DNA of 64,000 bases, taken from Planococcus chinensis. GTDB lineage: Bacteria > Bacillota > Bacilli > Bacillales_A > Planococcaceae. The stretch lies in the NCBI RefSeq assembly GCF_020071995.1, contig NZ_JABWTK010000007.1, forward strand, positions 172,129-236,128, in the 5' to 3' direction. A program made the translations under genes and the position numbers. Below, in pieces: positions 33,307 to 42,363 of this stretch (its first letter is position 1; each line of letters opens with the position of its first letter). The notes under the pieces were generated by a model. It had not been told where the DNA came from. It saw only the letters and a program-made list of their open reading frames with translations, and did not search any database.

Positions 33307-34178
33307 AGATCTTTAATCATGAAAACCTGCTTGGTTGCCACTTCGAAACCCAAGTTCCTAAGGATTTCATAAGTCACTTTATTTTTCGTGACCGGGATGT
33401 TCACTGCCGTCCGGCTAATGGTATCTGTAAAACCTTTAAAGACGTGATTGATCAATTGTTGTGCAATCATTTCCCGGTTTGAGGCATCCGGTGCCGTCTC
33501 ACACTGGTAAAGGACAGTCGCTGCATGAACGCCTTCCCCGTTGACCGTCTTCCGGAAATAAGCATAACCAACCGGCTTTTCCTTGTCATCAAGCGCCAGA
33601 AGCGCTTCTCCGTCCCGCACGCTTTGCCATTGAGTCTGCCACGGGAAATCGTGCCGGTAAAAAGGCAGTTCAGAAGTTTGTTCGGGGGTGACCGATGCGA
33701 TTGAAACTCTTTCTTCAGAAGGGAGAGATAAGTCCACCGCTCCATTGAGCCGCAAAAAATGCACTTCATCGGTGACGGTATAACCCATTCTTTTATACAG
33801 TTCGATAGCTTGGTGATTCTCGCTGACCGCTTCCAGAGTTGCCCGGTGGATGCCCGCCTCTTTTAAAATTTCAAGTGTCGACTGCATCAATTTCTTTCCA
33901 ACGCCTTTTCCTCTCATACTCGCAGCTACTCCCGTTCCGCCATTCCAGGAAATTTTCATCCCGTCCTGATTACGGATGCCGTTTCGCACCAGCCCAACCG
34001 GTTGCCCCTCTTCAAAAGCAACTACAGAAAGATCCGGCGATAAATCTTCAATCTCCGCTCTTTTCGCAAAAACTTCCGGTGTTGTTGTCATATCAAAAAC
34101 ATAGCCTTCAAAACCTTTGTTCCATGCCTCCACACATTCTTCGATTGTACACTCTGATACTCTTTTGATTTCAAGCAT
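33303..34178 (-). CDS. GNAT family N-acetyltransferase
   Basis: A 291-residue acetyltransferase with an N-terminal GNAT domain: SVVAFEEGQPVGLVRNGIRN (strand 4), then GVAASMRGKGVGKKLMQSTL, the acetyl-CoA pyrophosphate loop, then ENHQAIELYKRMGYTV. The C-terminal half (GYAYFRKTVNGEGVHAATV, NKVTYEILRNLGFEV) looks like a second, degenerate GNAT fold. AAGGGG is 9 bp before ATG 34178. It diverges from the padR gene. The substrate is unknown. Confidence 0.82.
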   Translation of the reverse strand: MLEIKRVSECTIEECVEAWNKGFEGYVFDMTTTPEVFAKRAEIEDLSPDLSVVAFEEGQPVGLVRNGIRNQDGMKISWNGGTGVAASMRGKGVGKKLMQSTLEILKEAGIHRATLEAVSENHQAIELYKRMGYTVTDEVHFLRLNGAVDLSLPSEERVSIASVTPEQTSELPFYRHDFPWQTQWQSVRDGEALLALDDKEKPVGYAYFRKTVNGEGVHAATVLYQCETAPDASNREMIAQQLINHVFKGFTDTISRTAVNIPVTKNKVTYEILRNLGFEVATKQVFMIKDL

Positions 34179-34279
34179 TTCCACATTCCCCTTCTCCCTT
34201 GAAATTCCCTTGCTTTCTTTAAAAATTTTCGACATTTCGCTTTTCTTTTCCTTTGTATTTTTGAATACTTCATTCTACC

Positions 34280-34378
34280 TTGTATAACAAACTAGTTGAT
34301 TTCTTCCTTTCACCATGCTATGTTGTATTACAAAGTAGTTGTTTTTTAACTCGCTATCTTGTTTTACAACCTACTTGA
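34280..34378 (+). promoter_or_regulatory. Promoter with three direct operator-like repeats ahead of padR
   Basis: TTGTWTWACAAMSTASTTGW occurs at 34280-34299, 34323-34342 and 34359-34378. Each copy holds TTGT-N3-ACAA and a CAA-TAS-TTG part. A promoter TTGATT (34296-34301), 17 bp, TATGTT (34319-34324) lies within the group, so the copies cover -35, -10 and the start region. Autoregulation by the PadR protein is the likely meaning. Confidence 0.65.
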
Positions 34379-34391
34379 AAGGAGTGAACCC

Positions 34392-34718
34392 ATGTCTTCA
34401 AGCCAAATGTTAAAAGGAATTTTGGACGGCTGTCTGCTTGGCATCATCAGCAAAGGCGAAACCTATGGCTACGAAATGATTGAAAAGCTCGAGATCTACG
34501 GCTTCCGGATGGTCAGTGAAGGCAGTATTTATCCAGTATTGATGCGGCTGCAAAAAGAAGGATTTGTCCAATCCGTGATGAAAGAATCGCCAAGCGGACC
34601 AAAACGAAAATATTACACGCTCACTGCCGCCGGCCAAGAAGAATACGAACAGTTCAAAACCCGTTGGGAAAGCTTATCCGATTCAGTCAACCGACTCGTA
34701 AAGGAGGAAAACGAATGA
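34392..34718 (+). CDS. PadR family transcriptional regulator
   Basis: A 108-residue winged-helix repressor starting MSSSQMLKGILDGCLLGIIS. The PadR recognition region is clear in TYGYEMIEKLE, SEGSIYPVLMRLQKEGFV and GPKRKYYTLTAAGQEEYEQF, with a short C-terminal dimerising helix. GAAAGGAG precedes the ATG. Its stop overlaps the next ATG (ATGA), coupling it to the HAAS membrane protein, an arrangement common for PadR pairs that sense the envelope. Three operator-like repeats lie in its own promoter. Confidence 0.9.
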   Translation: MSSSQMLKGILDGCLLGIISKGETYGYEMIEKLEIYGFRMVSEGSIYPVLMRLQKEGFVQSVMKESPSGPKRKYYTLTAAGQEEYEQFKTRWESLSDSVNRLVKEENE

Positions 34719-35476
34719 AGCTAACAAGAGAAAGCGAAGAATTCATCGCTAACTTGAAAATGTATTTGATGACTTCCGGAAAAAACGACAAAGAGATCGA
34801 TGAGATTGCTGTAGAATTGCGCGACCACCTGGAAGATGCAGAAAGCCGGGGAAAAAGTTTGGACAGTGTCACCGGTGGTTCGCCTGAAACTTATTTGAAA
34901 AACCTCAGCAGTGAAATGAAAACTGATGTTTTCGGTGTAGTCAAGGCTTTGCCAATGTTGGTTTTGCTGGTCCTGGCCTACTTCATCACTGGTTCTGCCA
35001 TCCGCGGTGATTTAAGCTTTTCTATGCTGACACTTATTTCTTATCCGGTAGTCACTTTCTTCAGCTTTGCCGCTTATATTTATATCTTCAGGAAAATGAG
35101 TGTAAGAAACTGGTCCACTAAGAAGGAATTGTTGATTTTTGTAGCAATTCAGATCTTTACTGTTATCGCACTTTCTGCCCTACTGTTTTTCGATACTTTT
35201 ATAGGCGAACCCCTTTACACCCCATCACGGGAAATAATGTGGATCATCGCCGCACTTGGCGTAGCCGTTTTCATCGCTTCTGCTATTTGGTCAAGGACAT
35301 GGATTACGATTGTCCTGCCGTTATTTTTATTCGGTCCGGATTTCGTCATGCAATTTATCCAGGTCGGCGAAATCGAAAGGCTCTATATTAGTGCGGGCAG
35401 CATGTATGTGGGCCTTGCCATCGTTATTCTGGTTCTCTATTTACAAAACAAAAAACAGAACCCTCACAATGCGTGA
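34715..35476 (+). CDS. HAAS-domain membrane protein, PadR partner
   Basis: A 253-residue protein with an N-terminal helical HAAS-type segment (NLKMYLMTSGKNDKEIDEIA, VELRDHLEDAESRG) followed by six or so membrane helices to residue about 245. Such proteins are encoded next to PadR regulators and are thought to modulate them. The ATG overlaps the padR stop. Specific signal is unknown. Confidence 0.8.
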   Translation: MKLTRESEEFIANLKMYLMTSGKNDKEIDEIAVELRDHLEDAESRGKSLDSVTGGSPETYLKNLSSEMKTDVFGVVKALPMLVLLVLAYFITGSAIRGDLSFSMLTLISYPVVTFFSFAAYIYIFRKMSVRNWSTKKELLIFVAIQIFTVIALSALLFFDTFIGEPLYTPSREIMWIIAALGVAVFIASAIWSRTWITIVLPLFLFGPDFVMQFIQVGEIERLYISAGSMYVGLAIVILVLYLQNKKQNPHNA

Positions 35477-35486
35477 GGGTTCTTCG
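35458..35486. terminator. Convergent terminator
   Basis: AACCCTCAC and GTGAGGGTT with a short loop, overlapping the end of the HAAS gene; T-rich on the plus side. Confidence 0.75.
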
Positions 35487-35495
35487 TTTATTTCA

Positions 35496-36506
35496 TTAAA
35501 GTATTTCTTCTTTTTTCAGGCGCACCATTTGTTCGCGCAACTGATTCCGGTTCCATTCCACAATTTTGTCTTCTGCAGCCGCTGCTTTCCGTTTCTTTTT
35601 CACTTTCGGATTTTTGGACTGCAAATACCCTTCCAGCATCAGCGACACTGCCAAAATCGACAAGGCGATAAACAGGACCGGGAACAAGGGCAGCCAAGGC
35701 GCGCCTTGCAAATAGCGGAATGTCGAGCCGAACAAACCCGCCCATTCATAGGAAATGGACATCGGCGGATCGCCGAATATCGGATCGTAGCTTACTTTAG
35801 TGCCCCCAAGGAATAAATCAAACAAGCTCAAATGCGCCAAGATGATGAACGTTTCAATCACTTGCTGGCCGTACAAAACAGCCAGCTTCTCCCTCATTTG
35901 CGGATACATATGCTTGCGGATGATGCGCATACGCCCCGCTCCCAGAACTTTTGAAGCCAGTATGTATTCCTGGCGGCTTAAGAGTGCCGCTTCATTGCCG
36001 ACCAGCACCGCGACAATCGGAACTGTCAGCAGCGCCATCAAAACAATTTGGATGCCGATGCGTTCCCACATTCCGGTCGTAAAGCCTTCCGCCGGCATCC
36101 AGAGCACCGAGTAAAGGACAAAAGAGGCGAAAAGAGTCAAAGGCACGTAATGCAGCGAATCGGCCAGACCGCTGATCCACATGCGCTGCCGCTGCAGATA
36201 GGTCCCCAGTACATAACCGAGCGGCACCGCAATCAGCATCCGCAGCGCCGCGATTGCCAGCGCGGATAGAATGGTGTATTTTCCCCCCAGCATTAATTTT
36301 CCGAATAAGTCATAACCGTATTGGTCCGTACCAAGCGGATGGCTCCATTGCGGCGAAAGCGGTGGGCCTTCCACCGCCCTCCCATTTTCCGTAATAAATA
36401 AAGTCTGCTTTGGCACATTGCCGAATAAGCCTTCGTAAATAAAACTTCCCGCCAGGAAAAATGCCAAGATGCTAAAGCCGATGATAAAATAAGGACGTTT
36501 CCACAT
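35496..36506 (-). CDS. Binding-protein-dependent ABC permease (DppC/OppC type)
   Basis: A 336-residue permease with an N-terminal membrane helix, an outside segment with WSHPLGTDQYGYDLFGKLML typical of DppC-like peptide permeases, and five further helices. The coupling helix region EYILASKVLGAGRMRIIRKH corresponds to the EAA loop. The C-terminus is a long basic cytoplasmic tail. The ATG directly follows the stop of the other permease gene (TAAATG). No solute-binding protein or ATPase gene lies beside it, so the partners must be elsewhere or the pair has another role. Confidence 0.8.
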   Translation of the reverse strand: MWKRPYFIIGFSILAFFLAGSFIYEGLFGNVPKQTLFITENGRAVEGPPLSPQWSHPLGTDQYGYDLFGKLMLGGKYTILSALAIAALRMLIAVPLGYVLGTYLQRQRMWISGLADSLHYVPLTLFASFVLYSVLWMPAEGFTTGMWERIGIQIVLMALLTVPIVAVLVGNEAALLSRQEYILASKVLGAGRMRIIRKHMYPQMREKLAVLYGQQVIETFIILAHLSLFDLFLGGTKVSYDPIFGDPPMSISYEWAGLFGSTFRYLQGAPWLPLFPVLFIALSILAVSLMLEGYLQSKNPKVKKKRKAAAAEDKIVEWNRNQLREQMVRLKKEEIL

Positions 36507-37370
36507 TTATCCCACTTCCTTTCCGCGGTAATGCCGGAGAAAGAACCATTCTCCTATGCTGTAAACGAGGAACATCGGGATAAAAAAGCTGAATACTGCT
36601 ACCAGAAAAACTTCCGGTGAAATATTGTCTTTCATGAACAGCATGATGCCCGGCATATTGAACATCAATTCCAGTACGAACAGGTTCGACAACATGAACC
36701 ATAAGGTTTTCTTCGACTGGAAAAAAACACTGATGACGGCGTTCCGGAACATATGCACCAACACGATAAACGCTCTAGAAAATCCCAGCGAACGGGCCAG
36801 CTCCACATACATTTGGCGCTCTTCCTCCTGGAAGGTCAACATGCTCAGCCGGTATAATTGAATTGCCGGCAAAAGCATTAAACAAAGGACAGGAAGCCAG
36901 TAAATCCGGTCCCCTCCTACAACAGCTATTTTTGAAATCAACACATCTGTCTGCTGGTAAATCAGGATAACGCCGAGCTGCGCCAGCATAATGACCAGCA
37001 AATCCGGAATCGACTCCAGAAAGTACAACGTGCCTTTGATCCGTTCACGTGCTGTTTCCGGCAACAGCATCGTTATCACTGTAAACAGCATAGCGAAAAA
37101 AACAGCTGTTGCAAAAGCCAAAAATAGAATTTGAAGCGAATAGCTTATGTATTCGGCAATGGTCGGGAACAGCAGGATATCGCGCTGCGTTCGTATATTG
37201 AATACCGCAAAATCCTGAATCGGCCATATATTGTTTAAAACGGACTGGATGGAAGCCATATATTGCTTAAACTGCAGTTCTCCAGCGAGCAAGCCTTTCA
37301 CCAAAGTCGGAAGTCCGCTGATAAGTACAATCCCCACAATTGAAAACACAAATCTGATTAATAAATTCAC
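36507..37370 (-). CDS. Binding-protein-dependent ABC permease (DppB/OppB type)
   Basis: A 287-residue permease with six membrane helices. TIAEYISYSLQILFLAFATA opens the transmembrane domain and MYVELARSLGFSRAFIVLVH is the EAA-like coupling segment. GTG 37370 is preferred since AAAGGA is 9 bp ahead; the in-frame ATG nine bases upstream abuts the ribosome site. It pairs with the DppC-like gene downstream. Sequence is divergent from typical OppB, so substrate is not assigned. Confidence 0.78.
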   Translation of the reverse strand: MNLLIRFVFSIVGIVLISGLPTLVKGLLAGELQFKQYMASIQSVLNNIWPIQDFAVFNIRTQRDILLFPTIAEYISYSLQILFLAFATAVFFAMLFTVITMLLPETARERIKGTLYFLESIPDLLVIMLAQLGVILIYQQTDVLISKIAVVGGDRIYWLPVLCLMLLPAIQLYRLSMLTFQEEERQMYVELARSLGFSRAFIVLVHMFRNAVISVFFQSKKTLWFMLSNLFVLELMFNMPGIMLFMKDNISPEVFLVAVFSFFIPMFLVYSIGEWFFLRHYRGKEVG

Positions 37371-37517
37371 CGGCGACATTCCTTTGATTCAATTTTTCAA
37401 ATATTATTTCTTTCGTTAATGATAGCATTATTTCGGGTTCCGTAAAGCATCCTAATCGCATTCTTCTATAATATTCCCTATACTAAAAGAATACGGACTG
37501 CCGGAGGAGTGAACAAA

Positions 37518-37868
37518 ATGGAATTAGTAGAAGTTAAAAAACTGCAAGTGGAGCTGGATGCTTTCGCAAACAGAGACGTTTATCTGCACTTGGAAACAAC
37601 CAATGGCTCATATGCCACACATTTCAATGAAGGATTTTTCAACGCCGGGGCTTTTATCCGCAATGTCGTGATCAATTACGAATTGGGGAAAGTGGTCGGT
37701 GAAAGCCCGCACCGCGTCGGCTTGAAGTTGCCGCATGGCTGGGTTTACGCCCAGGGAATCACCCACTACGAACTTGATGAGCAAGGCCGGCTCTTGCTTG
37801 CAGGACACGACGGATCAGGAAAATTGGCGGTGGCGCTGCAAATCAGCGAAACACCGTTCAGTTATTAA
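37518..37868 (+). CDS. yojF: YojF family protein (DUF1806)
   Basis: A 116-residue conserved protein starting MELVEVKKLQVELDAFANRD; FNEGFFNAGAFIRNVVINYE and GWVYAQGITHYELDEQGRLL are family traits, with a predicted mostly beta fold. GGAGGAG is 8 bp before the ATG; the in-frame GTG inside the ribosome site is rejected. It precedes bshB2 by 14 bp, as yojF-yojG in Bacillus, which links it to bacillithiol metabolism by position only. Confidence 0.85.
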   Translation: MELVEVKKLQVELDAFANRDVYLHLETTNGSYATHFNEGFFNAGAFIRNVVINYELGKVVGESPHRVGLKLPHGWVYAQGITHYELDEQGRLLLAGHDGSGKLAVALQISETPFSY

Positions 37869-37882
37869 GGAGGGAACAAACG

Positions 37883-38572
37883 ATGACAATTCCAAAAGAA
37901 CGGCATGTACTCGTCGTCTTCCCTCACCCGGACGATGAAGCATTCGGCGTTTCAGGAACAATTTCTACGCATATCAAACAAGGGACACCCGTTACATACG
38001 CGTGCCTGACACTCGGCGAAATGGGGCGCAATCTTGGCAATCCGCCTTTCGCTACCCGCGAATCGCTGCCACAGATCCGCAAGAAAGAATTGATCGCTTC
38101 TGCTGAGGCAATGGGCCTTGCCGACTTGCGGATGATGGGTTTGCGCGATAAAACAGTGGAATTTGAAGATGATGAAAAGATGGTTGGGATGATGGCTGAT
38201 TTGATTGCTGAATTGAATCCTTCCTTGATCATCACTTTTTATCCGAATCTTTCGGTGCACCCGGACCACGAAGCAACAGCCCGTGCCGTAGTGCGCGCTG
38301 TCCGCCGCATGGAAGACCGCCCGAAATTGCATTGTGTGGCATTTGCCAACAATACACTGGATGTTCTCGGAAACCCGGATGTCGTATATGACATTTCACC
38401 GGTGCGCGACCAAAAAATGAATGCCATGAAAGCCCACATTTCCCAAACCGCCTGGATGCTTGAAGAAATGGAACATAAACTGGCGCAAGGCGACACTGAA
38501 ACGGAAAACTGGCTGACAAAAGAACGTTTTTACAACTACCGTTGGGACCAGGATTTCGAGGAATCCTTCTAA
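37883..38572 (+). CDS. bshB2: Bacillithiol biosynthesis deacetylase BshB2
   Basis: A 229-residue LmbE/PIG-L family zinc deacetylase. The zinc and catalytic motif HPDDEAFGVSG stands near residue 15, and SVHPDHEATARAVVRAV carries the third histidine. It removes acetyl from GlcNAc-malate in bacillithiol synthesis, or from bacillithiol conjugates. GGAGG precedes the ATG. Operon with yojF, closed by a strong terminator. Confidence 0.9.
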   Translation: MTIPKERHVLVVFPHPDDEAFGVSGTISTHIKQGTPVTYACLTLGEMGRNLGNPPFATRESLPQIRKKELIASAEAMGLADLRMMGLRDKTVEFEDDEKMVGMMADLIAELNPSLIITFYPNLSVHPDHEATARAVVRAVRRMEDRPKLHCVAFANNTLDVLGNPDVVYDISPVRDQKMNAMKAHISQTAWMLEEMEHKLAQGDTETENWLTKERFYNYRWDQDFEESF

Positions 38573-38577
38573 GCCCA

Positions 38578-38617
38578 AACACCCCTATTTTCTTTTTGAA
38601 AATAGGGGTGTTTTTTT
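38578..38617 (+). terminator. bshB2 terminator
   Basis: 15-bp arms AACACCCCTATTTTC and GAAAATAGGGGTGTT with a T5 loop and T-run. Confidence 0.92.
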
Positions 38618-38729
38618 ATGCTGTTTTCAGATAATATAAACTTTGATTGTAAGCATTTTCAGGGGAGAAAAATGCTGTATAATTACTATTCATCACGTGT
38701 TTTCATGCACAAAGAAAAGGGGTTTATTT

Positions 38730-40100
38730 GTGAAAAAGTTTCCAGTTTCGACCTGGCTCTTATTTTTAATTCCATCGCTGCTCGGCATACTGCTGTTCTT
38801 GGTACCTATTCCAACTATTGACGAAGAAGGACAGACTGTATGGATGGTTACGATTGCCGTTCTTGCCAATGCGATGGCCGGAGCAATCGAATCCATAGCG
38901 CCTTGGATTATGTTAATCATTTTAATAATTGCAGCTGTCGGCTCACTAGTCGTGATTACCCGCAAAGTAAAAGAAGGACATAAGGTCTCATTTTTCGACC
39001 GATTATTCAACGTTAATTTATTTTGGACAATTGTCCGCATCATTGGTGCCGTTTTCGCCATCATGGTATTATTCCAAATCGGGCCTGAAGCGGTCTGGAG
39101 TGCAGATACCGGCGGACTCTTGCTATCTCCTGACGGGTTATTGTCTTTCCTCTTCACTATCTTTTTGTTTGCCGGCTTGTTCTTGCCTCTTTTGATGAAC
39201 TTTGGTTTATTGGAACTGTTCGGAACAATGATGGTGAAAATCATGCGTCCGCTTTTCCGTCTGCCTGGCCGTTCATCCATCGATGCACTTGCGTCATGGG
39301 TAGGCGACGGAACCATCGGCGTGCTGTTGACCAATACACAGTACATTCAAAATAAGTATACGCAGCGTGAAGCTGCAATCATCGGTACTACATTTTCCGT
39401 TGTATCCATCACATTTGCGATTGTGGTTATCCAGCAAGTCGGACTCGGTGAATACTTCCTTCCTTATTATGGAACGGTCATTTTGACAGGGATTGTACTG
39501 GCCCTTATTATGCCGCGCATTTTCCCGCTTGCACAAAAACCGACGACATTCATGAATGGCAAGCCGCAAGAAGCCATGTCTGAAGAAGTGCCGGAAGGCT
39601 ATAATGTGGTGTCTTATGGTGTTGAAAATGCTTTATCCAAAGCAAATGATAACAAATCTGTAGGCGAATTCTTCAAGGACGGTTTTAAAAACGTTTTGGA
39701 TATGTGGATCGGTGTTGCGCCTGTCGTCATGGCGTTCGGTACAGTCGCATTGATGCTGGCTACTTACACGCCTATTTTCACCATTCTCGGAAAACCATTT
39801 GAACCATATTTGATGCTGCTGGGTATTCCGGAAGCTGCGGAAGCTGCACAACTTATGGTTGTCGGATTCGCAGATATGTTCCTGCCGGCCATTCTAGCTG
39901 AAGGCATGATTGAATCCGAACTGACGCTGTTCGTCGTTGCTACGATGTCGGTTACGCAATTGATTTACATGTCAGAAGTCGGCGGCTTGCTGCTCGGCTC
40001 GAAAATCCCCGTCAATATCTTTGATTTACTTGTCATTTTCCTGCTTCGTACAATTATCGCTTTGCCGATTGTTGCTGGAATTGGACATCTGTTATTTTAA
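38730..40100 (+). CDS. YjiH family membrane protein (nucleoside-recognition gate domain)
   Basis: A 456-residue integral membrane protein with about ten helices. It resembles YjiH, a transporter-like family with two gate repeats: LASWVGDGTIGVLLTNTQYI in the first half and MVVGFADMFLPAILAEG in the second. The start is GTG 38730 with AAAGGGG 7 bp ahead; the longer upstream frame lacks a site. A TATAAT-like -10 lies at 38678-38683. Substrate unknown. It ends in a terminator at 40110-40143. Confidence 0.8.
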   Translation: MKKFPVSTWLLFLIPSLLGILLFLVPIPTIDEEGQTVWMVTIAVLANAMAGAIESIAPWIMLIILIIAAVGSLVVITRKVKEGHKVSFFDRLFNVNLFWTIVRIIGAVFAIMVLFQIGPEAVWSADTGGLLLSPDGLLSFLFTIFLFAGLFLPLLMNFGLLELFGTMMVKIMRPLFRLPGRSSIDALASWVGDGTIGVLLTNTQYIQNKYTQREAAIIGTTFSVVSITFAIVVIQQVGLGEYFLPYYGTVILTGIVLALIMPRIFPLAQKPTTFMNGKPQEAMSEEVPEGYNVVSYGVENALSKANDNKSVGEFFKDGFKNVLDMWIGVAPVVMAFGTVALMLATYTPIFTILGKPFEPYLMLLGIPEAAEAAQLMVVGFADMFLPAILAEGMIESELTLFVVATMSVTQLIYMSEVGGLLLGSKIPVNIFDLLVIFLLRTIIALPIVAGIGHLLF

Positions 40101-40109
40101 ATCAAGCTG

Positions 40110-40143
40110 AAGGCCATTCGCAAATTGCGAATGGCCTTTTTTA
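40110..40143 (+). terminator. Terminator of the YjiH-type gene
   Basis: AAGGCCATTCGCAA pairs with TTGCGAATGGCCTT, followed by T. Confidence 0.9.
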
Positions 40144-40156
40144 GTAGGTCTCCAAT

Positions 40157-40190
40157 AAAAAAAGGAAACGATGATTACATCGTTTCCCCT
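40157..40190 (-). terminator. tdh terminator
   Basis: GGAAACGATG and CATCGTTTCC around ATTA; on the minus strand it runs into TTTTTTT, just past the tdh stop. Confidence 0.88.
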
Positions 40191-40197
40191 TCTTTGA

Positions 40198-41142
40198 TTA
40201 AACAGTCACCAATTTTTTTTTTAGTTTCTCCAGCATGTCCGCAGTCATCGAATCAAGATCGTATGCTGCTTTAAAGCCCCATTCTTTTTCGGCTGCTGAT
40301 GCATCAATATTGTCCGGCCAGCTGTCAGCAATTGCTTGTCTGATCGGGTCGACATCATAGGCCATTTGGAAATCCGGAATGTGCTTGCGGATAGAAGCCG
40401 CGATTTCATCCGGTTCAAAACTCATTGCTGTTACATTAAAGGCATTGCGGTGCTCCAGTTTTGCTGGATCTGCTTCCATCAAGTCGACGATCGACTGAAG
40501 CGCGTCCGGCATGTACATCATATCCATGTAGGTGCCTTTGGCAATATAAGACGTATAGCTCTTCTGCTCAATCGCTTTGTAATAGATGTCCACTGCGTAA
40601 TCAGTCGTTCCGCCGCCCGGCTGTGCCACATAGGAAATCAACCCAGGGAAACGGACGCCGCGGGTATCAAGGCCGAATTTTTGGAAGTAATAATCACAGA
40701 GCAGCTCTCCGGCTACTTTGTTGACGCCGTACATCGTCGTCGGGCGCTGAAGCGTGTCCTGCGGCGTATTCTTCTTTGGTGTAGAAGGCCCGAATGCTCC
40801 AATGGAACTTGGCGTGAAAAATTGCATATCGAGTTCTCTTGAAGCCTCCAGTGCATTGACCAAACCGCCCATATTCAAGTTCCAGGCAAGCAACGGCTTT
40901 TCTTCAGCAGTAGCAGACAATAAAGCCGCCATGTGCATCATCGTATCGGCGCCGAAATCTTTCGCCAAATCGTGCATTCTTTGTGCATCTGTTACATCCA
41001 GCAATTCAAACGGCCCTTGGGCATCGCTTGCAGGACGGATGTCTGTAGCCAAGACATTATCCTGTCCATAAATATTCCGCAGCTTTTCCACCAATTCCGA
41101 TCCAATTTGTCCAAGTGCCCCTGTAATCATTATTCGCTTCAT
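40198..41142 (-). CDS. tdh: L-threonine 3-dehydrogenase, SDR/epimerase type
   Basis: Oxidises L-threonine to 2-amino-3-ketobutyrate with NAD. The 314-residue protein is an extended short-chain dehydrogenase: Rossmann motif [32 protein letters not shown] with the YxxxK pair, and [12 protein letters not shown]. This is the epimerase-like Tdh of S. aureus and others rather than the zinc type. AGGAG precedes the ATG and a near-consensus promoter lies upstream. The partner kbl is 4.2 kb away on the same strand, with a plus-strand cystine-type block between. Confidence 0.9.
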   Translation of the reverse strand: MKRIMITGALGQIGSELVEKLRNIYGQDNVLATDIRPASDAQGPFELLDVTDAQRMHDLAKDFGADTMMHMAALLSATAEEKPLLAWNLNMGGLVNALEASRELDMQFFTPSSIGAFGPSTPKKNTPQDTLQRPTTMYGVNKVAGELLCDYYFQKFGLDTRGVRFPGLISYVAQPGGGTTDYAVDIYYKAIEQKSYTSYIAKGTYMDMMYMPDALQSIVDLMEADPAKLEHRNAFNVTAMSFEPDEIAASIRKHIPDFQMAYDVDPIRQAIADSWPDNIDASAAEKEWGFKAAYDLDSMTADMLEKLKKKLVTV

Positions 41143-41236
41143 TTTAATAATCTCCTCTCAGCCAAAACAATTGTCCTCTGTAAAAACACATGAATATTTA
41201 TAAATTCGTTGTCTTATTAAGCTTTATCTTGTAGTC

Positions 41237-41265
41237 ATTATAAATTGTTCTCTTTAAAAAAACAA
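41237..41265 (-). promoter_or_regulatory. tdh promoter
   Basis: On the minus strand TTGTTT (41265-41260), 17-bp spacer, TATAAT (41242-41237), about 95 bp upstream of the tdh start. Confidence 0.75.
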
Positions 41266-41308
41266 TATTTTTAAGTTTTAGCCTTCAGAAATATGCCAAA
41301 CTATTCAT

Positions 41309-41337
41309 TTGTATGCCCAGATTCTTGGTGCTATAAT
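41309..41337 (+). promoter_or_regulatory. Promoter of the tcyABC operon
   Basis: TTGTAT (41309-41314), 17-bp spacer and TATAAT (41332-41337) with the extended TGC just before. It implies an untranslated leader of about 190 nt ahead of tcyA in which I see no known riboswitch. Confidence 0.75.
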
Positions 41338-41535
41338 GATACAGTTCGTCAAGAACTGAGCTTTTGCATTTCTGGTTCGCCTTTTCTACCCATTAAACCA
41401 AGTATTCCACTGTGTTTTGTTTTCATAGTTTCCATTTATATAAAAAAGGGTATTAAAAGCGACATGAACCTGTACATAATTAGAAATTCAAAAGCTTAAA
41501 CAAAAAAATATTATAGGAAAAAGAGGGGATTTATT

Positions 41536-42363
41536 ATGAAGAAATTCAGTTTACTGCTGTTGTTATTGCTTGCCGCTGTTATATTGGCTGCTTGTGGAGG
41601 CGGTTCGCCGGAAGAAGATCCAACAACAGACGATGCAGCGGGGTCTGGCGGCACAGAAGAAGATGTCCTGGCTAAAGTGAAAGAAGAAGGCAAATTGGTT
41701 GTCGGTACAGAAGGAACATATCCTCCTTTCACTTTTCATGACGACTCCGGCAAATTGACCGGTTTTGACGTAGAGATTGCACAGGAAGTCGGCAAACGTA
41801 TAGGCGTTGAAGTCGAATTTTTGGAAACGCAATGGGATGCCATGTTTGCAGGATTGGATTCCGGCCGCTTTGATATGGTTGCGAACCAAGTCGGCATCAA
41901 CCCTGAGCGTGAAGAAAGCTATGATTTTTCAGATCCGTATATCACCTCTACTGCCGTACTGGTAGTGGCAAAAGACAATGAAGAAATCAAAAGCTTTGAA
42001 GACCTGGAAGGAAAACTTTCTGCCCAGTCACTAACAAGCAATTATGCTGAAACTGCCCGTTCTTTTGGCGCTGAAATTGAAGGTGTGGAAGGCTTTAACC
42101 AAGCCATTGAATTGCTGAACTCCGGCCGCGTTGACGCAACTGTCAATGACAATTTAACCGTTCTGGACTTTTTGAAACAGCGTCCCGATGCCAATATCGA
42201 GATCGTGGATGAAGCTTCTGATGCAGCGAAAAGTGCCTTGTTATTCCGTAAAGGCAGCGGCGCTATTATTGAAGAAGCAAACACAGCCCTAGCTGAAATG
42301 ATTGAAGACGGCACATACGACGAAATTTCCGAAAAATGGTTCGGCGAAAATGTACTTGAATAA
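41536..42363 (+). CDS. tcyA: Amino-acid (probably cystine) ABC transporter binding lipoprotein
   Basis: A 275-residue lipoprotein: [20 protein letters not shown] provides the lipobox cysteine at residue 20, then an acidic linker. The periplasmic-binding fold type II is clear in [40 protein letters not shown] and [13 protein letters not shown]. The TEGTYPPF pattern is that of the cystine-binding TcyA/FliY group. Operon with permease and ATPase, followed by an M20 amidohydrolase, and near mccAB and luxS, which fits sulfur amino-acid uptake. Polar amino-acid specificity is not proven by sequence. Confidence 0.82.
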   Translation: MKKFSLLLLLLLAAVILAACGGGSPEEDPTTDDAAGSGGTEEDVLAKVKEEGKLVVGTEGTYPPFTFHDDSGKLTGFDVEIAQEVGKRIGVEVEFLETQWDAMFAGLDSGRFDMVANQVGINPEREESYDFSDPYITSTAVLVVAKDNEEIKSFEDLEGKLSAQSLTSNYAETARSFGAEIEGVEGFNQAIELLNSGRVDATVNDNLTVLDFLKQRPDANIEIVDEASDAAKSALLFRKGSGAIIEEANTALAEMIEDGTYDEISEKWFGENVLE

